Shown here piece by piece: positions 16,608 through 25,084 of a stretch of DNA of 64,000 nucleotides. Location of the stretch: contig NZ_PQGA01000009.1 in NCBI RefSeq assembly GCF_002917095.1, forward strand, positions 165,941 to 229,940, written 5' to 3'. The translations under genes and the position numbers were made by a program. The DNA comes from Paraburkholderia eburnea (GTDB taxonomy: Bacteria; Pseudomonadota; Gammaproteobacteria; Burkholderiales; Burkholderiaceae). The notes beneath the pieces are model-generated. The model worked only from the letters and a program-made list of their open reading frames with translations, was not told the origin of the DNA and ran no database searches. The first letter of the stretch is position 1, and the number at the start of each line of letters is the position of its first letter.

Positions 16608-17555
16608 ATGAGAAAGCATGTAGACGGCGCGGCGGTCGCCATCATGGTGACGCTGTGTTTGATGTGGGCCACGCAGCAGGTGGCGATCAAGGCCGTGGCC
16701 GGCGACGTCACGCCGATGCTGCAGGTCGCGCTGCGCTCGGGCGGCGCGGCGGCGCTGGTCTGGCTGGTCAACCGCTTTGTGTTGCGCGAGCGCTGGCTGC
16801 CCGGCATCGCGTTGCGTTCAGGACTCGTGGTGGGCGCGCTGTTCGCGCTGGAATTCCTGTTCGTCGCCGAAGGGCTGCGCTGGACCAGCGCTTCGCATAT
16901 CGCCGTGCTGCTCTATACGGCGCCGATGTTCGCCGCCATCGGCCTGCATCTGAAACTGCCCGATGAACGTCTGGGCGGCATCCAGTGGGGCGGCATCGGC
17001 CTGGCGTTCGTGGGCATCGCGATCGCGTTTCTCGGCCCGGCGCTCATGGGCGGCAGCGCGGTGCCCGGCCCGGACTGGATGCTCGGCGATTTCATGGGCC
17101 TGTGCGGCGGCGCCGCGTGGGGCATGACCACCGTGGCCGTGCGGACCACGCGGCTGAGCGATGCGCCTGCCACGCAGACGCTCTTCTGCCAGCTTGCGTG
17201 TGCTTTTGTGCTGCTGTTGCCGGTGGCTTTCCTCACCGGGCAGACGACTTTTCGCCTCACATCGTTTGCGCTTGCGAGTCTGGGTTTTCAGACGGTCGTG
17301 GTCACGTTCGCGAGTTATCTGGTCTGGTTCTGGATGCTGCGCCGCTACTATGCCGCGCGTCTGGGCGTGCTGTCGTTCATGACGCCGCTGTTCGGCGTGG
17401 CGCTGGGTGTGGCGCTGCTGCATGAGCATGTCGACGCGGCGTTCCTGGCCGGCTCGGCGCTCGTGCTGGCGGGCTTGTTGATCGTCAACGGCCAGGCCGT
17501 GATGCGGCAGGTTTTCATGCGCGGTGGACGCGCGCAAGGCGGCGCGCGCGTCTGA
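16608..17555 (+). CDS. EamA/DMT-family transporter
   Basis: A 315-aa inner-membrane protein with about ten hydrophobic helices arranged as two EamA repeats (about 10-140 and 160-300). The first helix contains LCLMWATQQVAIK, typical of RhaT/YdcZ-like drug/metabolite exporters. The second repeat ends with LLHEHVDAAFLAGSALVLAG, the usual DMT C-terminal motif. The substrate is unknown. The gene is 170 bp downstream of the TonB receptor, with a hairpin between, so separate transcription is likely. Confidence 0.88.
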   Translation: MRKHVDGAAVAIMVTLCLMWATQQVAIKAVAGDVTPMLQVALRSGGAAALVWLVNRFVLRERWLPGIALRSGLVVGALFALEFLFVAEGLRWTSASHIAVLLYTAPMFAAIGLHLKLPDERLGGIQWGGIGLAFVGIAIAFLGPALMGGSAVPGPDWMLGDFMGLCGGAAWGMTTVAVRTTRLSDAPATQTLFCQLACAFVLLLPVAFLTGQTTFRLTSFALASLGFQTVVVTFASYLVWFWMLRRYYAARLGVLSFMTPLFGVALGVALLHEHVDAAFLAGSALVLAGLLIVNGQAVMRQVFMRGGRAQGGARV

Positions 17556-18113
17556 GCGCCGTGCACCCCAGCATTCGCAGCGCAGCGAGCGCAATGGCGT
17601 GAAGATTCACGGTGCGCTTTATCGCGAAGTTATGAAACTGCTCGATTTGTCTGAACTATATTCGGATGCCGAAGTATACGAAATGTAATCGGGTGGTTGC
17701 GCGTCGAGGTTACGTTCTATCGCATCAAAAAACGTAACGTCCGTTGCGTAACGCGCATTGGCTGGACGCGCCGACTCGGCACTTCGGTTCTTTGCATTCC
17801 GTTCGAATCGCCATAGCCAGCAAGGCGCATAGCGCTTTCTTTCATAGCTTTCCATGAGACTAAAAAGCGCGAATCGAATTTCGATTCGCGCTTTTTTACT
17901 GGCGCAGAACTTGCAAATCTGGTCCGACCGATCCAGCCATATACGGGCACGGCGCTACCGCGTCCCGCCCGGAAAAAAGACCAAGGCGACGCGAGACCAC
18001 GCGGTATCGGCTATCCAGCAACCGTATAAAGCAAGGCCAATCAGCGGTTTCCCGGGGGCACTGATTACACCTTTGACCAATCAGGTCGCGATTTCATCGC
18101 GAAAGGACTAATC
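17556..18113. other. Intergenic region with a strong bidirectional terminator
   Basis: About 558 bp without a credible protein gene. It holds an inverted repeat GTTACGTT (17709-17716) / AACGTAAC (17731-17738), a third related copy near 17743-17752, and the strong terminator at 17862-17896. The distance of the terminator from the EamA stop (about 300 bp) leaves room for a small RNA, considered in the findings. A ribosome-binding site (AAAGGA) precedes the next gene. Confidence 0.5.
17862..17896. terminator. Intrinsic terminator, active in both directions
   Basis: A-run plus GCGCGAATCGAA (arm 17862-17878) pairs perfectly with TTCGATTCGCGC plus T-run (17880-17896). A-tract on one side and T-tract on the other make it a textbook bidirectional intrinsic terminator. 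Confidence 0.85.
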
Positions 18114-19679
18114 ATGGCTCCCTTCAAACACACTCTTGTTGCATCGGCGAGCGCTCTTCTTTGGTGGTTGCTTGCTGCTTCGGCGCAAGCCGGAGACGCT
18201 ACATCGACGGCACCGACGAGTTCCACGATTCAGAGCGGCGGCTGGCCGATCGCGGGCGGCTCCGGGCCGGGCTATGCCTGGGCGGAAGGCACGATCCCAG
18301 GCAGTACCAACGGATGGGGATACGCGGGTGGATCGGGCGCGAGTTCGGGGTCGCCGGGTTCGGGCGGCTTCGGGGATGGTGGTTATGGCGGTTATGGAGG
18401 TGGCTCCGGCGGTTGGGGGAATGGCGCAGGCGATGGCGGGCAGGGAGGATCGGGCGGCAGCGGAGGCTCGGGCGATGGTGGCCACGGTGGCTGGAGCGGT
18501 GGAGGCTCAGGTGACGGTGGCCATGGTGGTTCGGGTGGCACAGGCGGCTCGGGTGGCTCAGGCGGCTCGGGTGGTTCTGGCGATGGTGGCCACGGTGGCT
18601 GGAGCGATGGTGGCTCAGGTGACGGCGGCCATGGTGGTTCGGGCGGCGCAGGCGGTTCGGGCGGCACAGGCGGTTCGGGCGGCACAGGTGGCTCGGGTGG
18701 TTCAGGCGGTAGCGGAGGCTCGGGCGATGGTGGTCACGGCGGCTGGAGCGGTGGAGGCTCCGGTGACGGTGGCCATGGTGGTTCGGGCGGGTCGGGCGGC
18801 TCGGGTGGTTCAGGCGGTAGCGGAGGCTCGGGTGATGGTGGTCACGGCGGCTGGAGCGGTGGCGGCTCCGGTGACGGTGGCCATGGTGGCTCCGGTGGTT
18901 CAGGCGGCAGCGGCGGGTCGGGCGATGGTGGCCACGGCGGTTGGTCCGGCGGTGGCACAGGCGAAGGTGGTCATGGCGGAACCGGAAGCTCGGGCGGCAC
19001 CGGCGGCCACCCAGGCGGCAGCGCGGGCAACCCCGGCAGCACAACAGGCGTCGGCGGCTCCGGCAATGGCAATCAGAGCAGCAGCGGCCTGCTGAGTCCG
19101 ATCGCGAACCTCATCGTCAATGTCGGCGCCGTGAGCGTACCGATCGTGCCGATTACGATCGGCAACAACAGCGGCAGCGGCAATGGCAACGGTGTCGCGA
19201 ATGGCTCGTCGGCGGGATCGAAAACCGGTTCGGGCGGCGCCAGCGGTTCGGGCGGCCACACCCCGGGCGGCTTGCTCGCGCCGGTGACGGCCTTGCTCGG
19301 CGGCGCGTCGGTGGTGCCGGTGAGCAGCGGTGGCTCGTCGGGTGGCGGCAGCGCCAGCCCGTCGCCGACCAACCTGCTCAGCGGCTTGACTGGCGCGTCG
19401 GGCGGCGGATCGTCCGGCGGATCAACCGGGAAGGGCGGCGGCAACAAGAGCGGCGGCTCCTCGACCTCGACGTCCAGCCCGGCCGCGCCGCTGACGAACA
19501 TCGTCAGCACCTTGACAGGCGCCCTGGGCGGCGCAACGAGTGGAGGCAGCGGCGGTAACAGCAACAGCAGCAGCGGCGCCGCCTCACTGCTCTCGCCGGT
19601 GACGAACCTGCTCGGCGGCCTGACAGGCGGGCTGGGCGGCGGCACATCCTCGTCCACGCCCGGCTCGCACAAGCACTAA
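18114..19679 (+). CDS. Collagen-like / glycine-rich exported repeat protein
   Basis: A 521-aa protein with a signal peptide (MAPFKHTLVASASALL... to about residue 26, ASAQA). Residues about 30-115 are Gly/Ser-rich; 117-290 hold five copies of a block SGDGGHGGWS(G/D)GG followed by (S/T)G(D/E)GGHGG, separated by GGS/GGT/GGA triplets of varying number. The remainder is low-complexity with recurring short helices such as LLAPVTALLGG and LLSPVTNLLGGLTG, as seen in Burkholderia proteins annotated collagen-like triple-helix repeat. It is probably secreted or surface-attached; the role (adhesion, matrix, metal binding by the many GGHGG) is inference. It stands alone with its own ribosome-binding site. 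Confidence 0.75.
   Translation: MAPFKHTLVASASALLWWLLAASAQAGDATSTAPTSSTIQSGGWPIAGGSGPGYAWAEGTIPGSTNGWGYAGGSGASSGSPGSGGFGDGGYGGYGGGSGGWGNGAGDGGQGGSGGSGGSGDGGHGGWSGGGSGDGGHGGSGGTGGSGGSGGSGGSGDGGHGGWSDGGSGDGGHGGSGGAGGSGGTGGSGGTGGSGGSGGSGGSGDGGHGGWSGGGSGDGGHGGSGGSGGSGGSGGSGGSGDGGHGGWSGGGSGDGGHGGSGGSGGSGGSGDGGHGGWSGGGTGEGGHGGTGSSGGTGGHPGGSAGNPGSTTGVGGSGNGNQSSSGLLSPIANLIVNVGAVSVPIVPITIGNNSGSGNGNGVANGSSAGSKTGSGGASGSGGHTPGGLLAPVTALLGGASVVPVSSGGSSGGGSASPSPTNLLSGLTGASGGGSSGGSTGKGGGNKSGGSSTSTSSPAAPLTNIVSTLTGALGGATSGGSGGNSNSSSGAASLLSPVTNLLGGLTGGLGGGTSSSTPGSHKH
18463..18980 (+). repeat. Tandem imperfect repeats encoding GDGGHGGW blocks
   Basis: Five coding repeats with a near-constant core (GGCTCGGGYGATGGTGG and CCACGGTGGCTGGAGC-like text) are separated by 9-bp units (GGTTCGGGC-type) in differing numbers, about 3 to 9 per linker. 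Unequal linker lengths indicate slippage or recombination within the gene. The unit stays in frame throughout. This is protein-coding repeat DNA, not CRISPR. Confidence 0.8.
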
Positions 19680-19717
19680 CTCGCCTCCGGGCATCTTCTG
19701 GCGGTGAATGACGCCAA

Positions 19718-19752
19718 GCCGGACCCGAAGCGCATACGCCTTCTGGTCCGGC
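19718..19752 (+). terminator. Terminator candidate after the collagen-like gene
   Basis: GCCGGACC (19718-19725) pairs perfectly with GGTCCGGC (19745-19752), with a GAAG/CTTC inner stem and a short GTTT after it. The weak T-run lowers confidence. Confidence 0.5.
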
Positions 19753-19783
19753 GTTTCCATTCGCGTCGCCAATCCCCACAACC

Positions 19784-19825
19784 TTGATCTAGATCATGTA
19801 ATCCCCGCCGTCCGCCTGCTAAGTT
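19784..19825 (+). promoter_or_regulatory. FNR-type class II promoter upstream of the c-di-GMP gene
   Basis: TTGATCTAGATCAT (19784-19797) matches the FNR/ANR consensus TTGAT-N4-ATCAA except the last base. Its centre (19790.5) is 41.5 bp from a predicted start site at 19832, and a -10-like TAAGTT lies exactly at the expected -12 to -7 position (19820-19825). The geometry is that of an FNR-activated class II promoter; the gene starts at 19869. Confidence 0.55.
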
Positions 19826-19868
19826 CACCGCATCTCAAAAAGACAACACAAGCGGTACGGGGCGCACC

Positions 19869-22418
19869 ATGCAACACCACACGCTGGACGTCGAAATCGG
19901 GCGCCTTCTATCCGGGCCACTGCTCGCCTGCGGTCCCGACGTGACGATCCGCGAAGCCGCACGACTGATGGCCGAGCATCGCTACAGCGCGATCGTCGTC
20001 ACCGAGGCCGCACGGCCCGTCGGCATCTGGACCGAGCGCGACGCGCTCGCACTGGGCACTGAAGCCGCAGCCGCCACCCGGCCGATCGCCACAGCGATGA
20101 GCCAGCCGGTGCGCGCGCTGCCTGCGCACACGCCCGCACGCGAAGCCGCCGCGCTGTTCGCGCGCGAAGGCATCCGGCATTGCCTCGCCGTCGATGACGC
20201 GGGCCGTCCGCTCGGCCTCGTCACGCAGACCGATCTCGTCATGAGCCAGGGACCCGAGTGCTTCCTGCGCCTGCGCACGCTCGCCTGCGCGAAGCCGCCG
20301 CGTCCCCACTGCGTCGATGCCGATACGCCATTCGCCGCAGCGCTCGCCCAAATGCGCGAGCGCCGCCTGAGCGCGATCGTCGTGCGCGATGCGGACGGCG
20401 GCCTCGGCATCCTGACCGAACGCGACGTGGTACGAGCGGTCGCGCAGGGCGCGCTCGACCGGGTCAGCGCGGAAGTGGGCCGCTATGCGAGCCGCCCGCT
20501 GCGCTCGCTTGCGCACTCGCGCAGCCTTTACTCGGCGCGCCAGTATCTGATCGAGCATCGCATGCGCCACGTCGGCGTCCTGAGCGAGACGGGCGAACTT
20601 ACCGGCCTGCTGGGTTTCGCCGATATCCTGCGCGATCTCGAACACGAATACGTACGCGAGCTGCAGGACGCGCTTCGCGAGCGCGACGATGCATTGCTTG
20701 CTTCCCGCGCGAGTCTGCGCCTCGCGGATCAGGTCGTGGAATCGACGCTCGACGGCGTGATGATCACCGATCTGTGCGGCAACATCGAGCGCATCAATCC
20801 GGCCTTCACACGCCTCACGGGCTATGCGGAGCATGAAGCGGTGGGACGCAATGCGAGCCTGCTGAACTCGGGCCGGCAGGGGGCGGCTTTCTACGCCATG
20901 CTGTGGCAAAGCATCGAAGCCACGGGCCATTGGAAAGGCGAGATCTGGAACCGCCGCAAGGACGGCACGATTTTCCTGGAATTCCTCACGATTTCCAGTA
21001 TCCGCGACGCGCACGGCCGCTGCACGCACTACGCCGCGATCTTCTCGGACATCACGCAGCGCCGCGAAACCGAGGAGCGCCTGAGCTATCTCGCCACCCA
21101 CGATGCGCTCACGGGCCTCGCCAATCGCACCTTGTTTACCGAGCGCATCGCACTGTCGCTCGCGCGCGCCCGCCGCTCCGGCAAGCGCGTGGCCGTGATG
21201 TTTCTCGACCTCGACCGCTTCAAGCTGATCAACGACACGATGGGCCACAGCGTCGGCGACGAGGCGCTCACGGTGATCGCGCGTCGCTTGCGCGATGCGG
21301 TGCGAGAGACCGATACGGTCGCACGCCTCGGTGGCGACGAATTCACGCTGCTGATCGAGGATATCGACGACATCCGCCATGTCGGCCGCACTGCGGAGAT
21401 GCTGTTGGCGACCGTGGCCGCGCCGATCCGCGCCGCCGAGCAGACGCTCTTCGTCACGCCGAGCATCGGCATCAGCATGTTCCCTGATGACGCACAAAGC
21501 GCGAAGCAGCTGCTGATGCAGGCCGATCGTGCGATGTACGAGGCCAAGGACGCGGGCAAGAACAACTTCCAGTTTTTCGCCGCACCGATGACTTCGTGCG
21601 CGATGGAGCGTATCCAGCTCGAAACGCAATTGCATCGCGCGATCGCCGCGAATGAATTACTGCTGCATTACCAGCCCGAATTCGACGTGAAAACAGGCCG
21701 GTTTTCGAACGTGGAGGCGCTGGTGCGCTGGCAGCATCCCCAGCGCGGACTCGTGCCGCCCGATCAATTCATTCCGATTGCGGAGGAGTCCGCATTGATT
21801 GTGCCGATCGGCGCCTGGGTGCTGCGCGAGGCGTGCCGCCAGGCGCGTGTGTGGCTTGACGAGGGTTTCGATTTCGGGCGCATCTGCGTGAACCTGTCCG
21901 CACGTCAGTGCCTGCACGACGGCTTTTTGCCGCAACTGGCCACCATTCTTGCCGAAACCGGCCTGCCCGCAAGCCGCTTGCAACTCGAACTGGTCGAGAG
22001 CATGGCGATGACGTCGACCAACGGCGGCATCGAGGCGCTGTTGCTTGAACTGGCGGCGCGCGGCATCAGCCTCGCGATCGACGATTTCGGCACCGGCTAT
22101 TCGTCGTTCCGCTATTTGCAGAAGCTGCCGGTGGATACGCTCAAGGTCGATCGCTCTTTTCTTGCGCAGATCGGCGACCCCGCGAGCGGCGATGGCTCCA
22201 TCGTGCGCGCGATCGTGGCGATGGCGAAGTCGCTGGGCGTGTCGGTGGTGGCGGAAGGCGTGGAAACGCCGCGGCAATTCCAGTTTCTGCGCGAGATCGG
22301 CTGCGACCGCGCGCAAGGGTTTTTGCTCGCGCGGCCCGCGCCTTCCGCGAAAATGCCGCGCACGCTGCCCGTGTTCGAGAACGCCTGCGATTCGCATGCA
22401 ATGACGAATGTTTCGTAA
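19869..22418 (+). CDS. CBS-PAS-GGDEF-EAL cyclic-di-GMP signalling protein
   Basis: An 849-aa cytoplasmic signalling protein. Residues about 8-120 and 125-250 are two CBS pairs, followed by a short coiled coil, a PAS domain (about 275-395; ITDLCGNIERINPAFTRLTG), a GGDEF domain with intact RLGGDEF near 485, and an EAL domain with EALVRW near 615, DDFGTGYSS and EGVET. Both catalytic signatures look intact, so it could synthesise and degrade c-di-GMP; in such hybrids one activity usually dominates. CBS pairs bind adenine nucleotides, suggesting energy sensing. The FNR-type promoter suggests low-oxygen induction. The small gene and chemoreceptor follow at 22 and 13 bp spacing. Confidence 0.92.
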   Translation: MQHHTLDVEIGRLLSGPLLACGPDVTIREAARLMAEHRYSAIVVTEAARPVGIWTERDALALGTEAAAATRPIATAMSQPVRALPAHTPAREAAALFAREGIRHCLAVDDAGRPLGLVTQTDLVMSQGPECFLRLRTLACAKPPRPHCVDADTPFAAALAQMRERRLSAIVVRDADGGLGILTERDVVRAVAQGALDRVSAEVGRYASRPLRSLAHSRSLYSARQYLIEHRMRHVGVLSETGELTGLLGFADILRDLEHEYVRELQDALRERDDALLASRASLRLADQVVESTLDGVMITDLCGNIERINPAFTRLTGYAEHEAVGRNASLLNSGRQGAAFYAMLWQSIEATGHWKGEIWNRRKDGTIFLEFLTISSIRDAHGRCTHYAAIFSDITQRRETEERLSYLATHDALTGLANRTLFTERIALSLARARRSGKRVAVMFLDLDRFKLINDTMGHSVGDEALTVIARRLRDAVRETDTVARLGGDEFTLLIEDIDDIRHVGRTAEMLLATVAAPIRAAEQTLFVTPSIGISMFPDDAQSAKQLLMQADRAMYEAKDAGKNNFQFFAAPMTSCAMERIQLETQLHRAIAANELLLHYQPEFDVKTGRFSNVEALVRWQHPQRGLVPPDQFIPIAEESALIVPIGAWVLREACRQARVWLDEGFDFGRICVNLSARQCLHDGFLPQLATILAETGLPASRLQLELVESMAMTSTNGGIEALLLELAARGISLAIDDFGTGYSSFRYLQKLPVDTLKVDRSFLAQIGDPASGDGSIVRAIVAMAKSLGVSVVAEGVETPRQFQFLREIGCDRAQGFLLARPAPSAKMPRTLPVFENACDSHAMTNVS

Positions 22419-22440
22419 TCCTGTTTATCTGGAGAGTGAC

Positions 22441-22749
22441 GTGAACACTCACGATGAGATGCTGCTGCGATCGATGACGGCGCTCGTCAGTTCGCACGGC
22501 AAGGCCATTTCGCGTTTCGGCGCGAGCGTGGTCGTGATGAGCAAATTCGCCGAGGCCGTACTGCCGCAACTGTCGGCCGCGCAGATCGAATGCACCATCG
22601 AGGCGTTTCGCGTGCTGATGGACGATGCGCTCGACGTTGCGGACGACACCGACAAGACCGTGCTGCCGGGCGACTACCGCGCCACGCTGGTCGAACAGAG
22701 CAATATGTTGCTGAACCGGCTCGGCGGCAATGCTGCTGCGCCGCGTTGA
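22441..22749 (+). CDS. Small hypothetical protein between c-di-GMP and chemoreceptor genes
   Basis: A 102-aa acidic, helical protein starting at a GTG (VNTHDEMLLRSMTALVSSHG) that is preceded by GGAGAGTGAC. The frame extends upstream but that part has no initiation signal. No signal peptide, membrane helix or cysteine motif is seen. I do not recognise the family. Its tight packing between a c-di-GMP enzyme and a methyl-accepting protein (13 bp upstream of the latter) suggests a role in the same signalling unit, which is inference. Confidence 0.7.
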   Translation: MNTHDEMLLRSMTALVSSHGKAISRFGASVVVMSKFAEAVLPQLSAAQIECTIEAFRVLMDDALDVADDTDKTVLPGDYRATLVEQSNMLLNRLGGNAAAPR

Positions 22750-22762
22750 AAGTGGAGACGTG

Positions 22763-24394
22763 ATGCGCAATCTGACGATTCGAAACGGGCTGCTGGCGGT
22801 GCTTTGCACCTTCGCGGCAATGCTCGTGGTGGGCGCCGCGGTGGGCGTGCTGATGATCGGACGCGCCGACGACGCGGCCCATCGTGTGCACGAAGCCGCG
22901 CGCGCGTCCGCGCTCGCCGACGCCTTGGGTCGCGACGCGGCACAGGCGCAAGCGGCGCTCGCGCGTGCCTACGCCGCGCTCAAGGAGCAAGGCGATACGG
23001 CGGCGCGCGACGGCGCGCTGACCGAGGCGCGCAATCTGATCGCGCAGGCCTCGCATGAAGGCGACGCACTGCGCGCAGCCAGCAAGGCGCAGACCCACGC
23101 GCACAATGCGGCCGTGATCGAAACGCAGTCGACCCTCGCCGCGAGCCTGCAAAGCGCCGCCGAAGCGCTCGAACGGGGCGACACGGCAGCCTATGCGACG
23201 CTCGCGGGCGGCGACATCGCGCGTGCGGGCACACAACTGAACGCCGATATCGCCGCATTCCATACCGATGCGGACGCAACGGTTGACGCCACGCTCGCGC
23301 AAGGCGCGCGCGAGCACGATTGGGTCATGGCGATGGTGGCGATCGGCCTCGCCGGTGCGCTTGCGCTCGTCGTCGTGACGCATCTCGCGCTGCGCCGCCT
23401 CGTGACCGCGCCGCTCGCCGTCGCGGTCGAAGCGCTCAACCAGATCGCCGCCAACGATCTCGCGGTGCCCATCGCGCCGGGCGGGCGCAACGAAATCGGC
23501 CAGTTGCTCGACGCCATGCGCCGCATGCAGGACGGTCTGACGCAGACGGTGCGCAACGTGCGCACGTGCTGCGATGCGATCAACACGGGCGCGCGCGAAA
23601 TCGCGGCGGGCAATCTCGATCTGTCGAGCCGCACCGAGCAGCAGTCCGCCTCGCTCGAACAGACGGCGGCGAGCACCGAGCAACTGACCGCCACGGTGCG
23701 CCAGAACGCCGACCACGCCAATCAGGCGAGCGCGCTGGCAGCGGGCGCCGCCGACGTCGCGCAGCGCGGCGGGCGCGTGGTGGAAGAGGCGGTGGAGACG
23801 ATGGAGGCCATCACGCGCAGCTCGGACAAGATCGCCGATATCACCGGCATCATCGACGGCATCGCATTTCAGACCAATATCCTTGCGCTCAATGCCTCGG
23901 TCGAGGCGGCGCGCGCGGGCGAGCAGGGGCGCGGCTTCGCGGTCGTGGCGGGCGAGGTGCGGATGCTCGCGCAACGCAGCGCGGCGGCGGCGCGCGAGAT
24001 CAAGTCGCTGATCGACGCATCGGTGAAGGATGTGCACGGCGGCCGGGCGCGCGTGAGCGAAGCGGGCGAGACGATGGCCGAAATCGTTCAGTCGATCGAG
24101 AAGGTCTCGGGCTTGATGAAAGAGATTGCGTCCGCAACGGTCGAGCAGAGCGCCGGCATCGAACAGGTCGAGCAGGCGGTGAGCCAGATGGATCAGGTCA
24201 CGCAGCAGAATGCGGCGCTCGTGGAACAGGCCGCTGCTGCGGCTGGCTCGCTCGAACAGCAGGCGAGCCTGATGGCGGAGGCCGTTGCGACTTTCCGGCT
24301 GCGGCCGCCGGGCACGGTCGAGAAGATTCGCGAGACCTTGGGCGGCGAGGGCGCTGCGCTTAATGGATTTGTGCCCGGCGCGGCGGCTTTATAG
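22763..24394 (+). CDS. Methyl-accepting chemotaxis protein
   Basis: A 543-aa chemoreceptor. TM1 is at about 10-32, a periplasmic four-helix-type sensor spans 33-185, TM2 is at about 188-208, a HAMP domain follows (210-262), then the signalling domain with the hairpin tip (GIAFQTNILALNASVEAARA, near 365-385) that contacts CheA/CheW. The C-terminus lacks an NWETF-type pentapeptide. The start at 22763 follows GTGGAGACGTG. The sensed ligand is unknown. The end overlaps the convergent glutathione transferase by six bases. Confidence 0.93.
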   Translation: MRNLTIRNGLLAVLCTFAAMLVVGAAVGVLMIGRADDAAHRVHEAARASALADALGRDAAQAQAALARAYAALKEQGDTAARDGALTEARNLIAQASHEGDALRAASKAQTHAHNAAVIETQSTLAASLQSAAEALERGDTAAYATLAGGDIARAGTQLNADIAAFHTDADATVDATLAQGAREHDWVMAMVAIGLAGALALVVVTHLALRRLVTAPLAVAVEALNQIAANDLAVPIAPGGRNEIGQLLDAMRRMQDGLTQTVRNVRTCCDAINTGAREIAAGNLDLSSRTEQQSASLEQTAASTEQLTATVRQNADHANQASALAAGAADVAQRGGRVVEEAVETMEAITRSSDKIADITGIIDGIAFQTNILALNASVEAARAGEQGRGFAVVAGEVRMLAQRSAAAAREIKSLIDASVKDVHGGRARVSEAGETMAEIVQSIEKVSGLMKEIASATVEQSAGIEQVEQAVSQMDQVTQQNAALVEQAAAAAGSLEQQASLMAEAVATFRLRPPGTVEKIRETLGGEGAALNGFVPGAAAL

Positions 24395-25039
24395 CGCGAT
24401 ATCGACATAGCGCGGCGGTCGCTCCAGCGCCAGCCAGCGCTGTACCGTGGGGCGCTGCCACTGATGACGCGCGTAGTCGGCGAGCAGGGGCGGCACCGCA
24501 TCGCCGTTTAGCACGAGGCGGTTGAGCATCAACGCGAGATCGACATCGGCGATACACCACGCGCCGAACAGATTCGGCTGGCCGTGGGACAAAAGCGCCT
24601 CGGATGCCGCAAAGAGTTTGCGCGCGGCGTCCTGCGCGGCGGGGGAAAGCGGCGCATCGACGGGGCCGTAGAACACCACCTCGGTCGAGCGCTCAACGCG
24701 GATCGGCACCAGATCGCTGCGCAGCCATGCCTGCACCTGGCGCGAACGCGCGCGCTTGCGCCGGTCTTCCGGGTAGAGCGCGGGCTCGGGAAAGGCCTCG
24801 TCGAGATACTCCGTGATCGCCGACGATTCGGACAGCGCGAAGCCGTCGTGAATCAGCGTGGGCACGCGTTGCGTGAGCGACGTCGCCGCGAAATCCGGCG
24901 CTCGGTTGGCCTGTTTGTCCAGATCGACGGTGTGCAGGGTGAAGGGCAGCGACTTCTCGTGCAGCGCGACGAACACGGACATCGCGTAAGGGCTGGCGTA
25001 TTGCGCGTCGGCGTAGAGTTCGAGTTTCGGCTGGGACAA
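24389..25039 (-). CDS. yfcF: Glutathione S-transferase, YfcF type
   Basis: A 216-aa GST. The N-terminal thioredoxin fold has LYADAQYASPYAMSVFVALH, TQRVPTLIHDGFALSESSAI with the glutathione-binding E-S-S motif, then an all-helical domain with QVQAWLRSDLVPIR and GQPNLFGAWCIADVDLALM, matching E. coli YfcF closely by eye. E. coli YfcF has GSH-dependent peroxidase activity. The start is a TTG (25039) with GGAG seven bases upstream; the next ATG would delete the first strand of the fold. It is convergent with the chemoreceptor. Confidence 0.85.
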   Translation of the reverse strand: MSQPKLELYADAQYASPYAMSVFVALHEKSLPFTLHTVDLDKQANRAPDFAATSLTQRVPTLIHDGFALSESSAITEYLDEAFPEPALYPEDRRKRARSRQVQAWLRSDLVPIRVERSTEVVFYGPVDAPLSPAAQDAARKLFAASEALLSHGQPNLFGAWCIADVDLALMLNRLVLNGDAVPPLLADYARHQWQRPTVQRWLALERPPRYVDIAL

Positions 25040-25084
25040 AACGGTCTCCGTTGGGCGTGGCGCGATCGGCCACGGCCGTTCATA

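Noticed and set aside
18463..18980. Repeat array considered as CRISPR
   Set aside because: Repeats are in-frame glycine codons of one protein, with variable short units and no unique spacers or cas genes.
19908..21635. 575-codon reverse frame inside the c-di-GMP gene
   Set aside because: Antisense shadow; the forward frame shows CBS, PAS, GGDEF and EAL domains.
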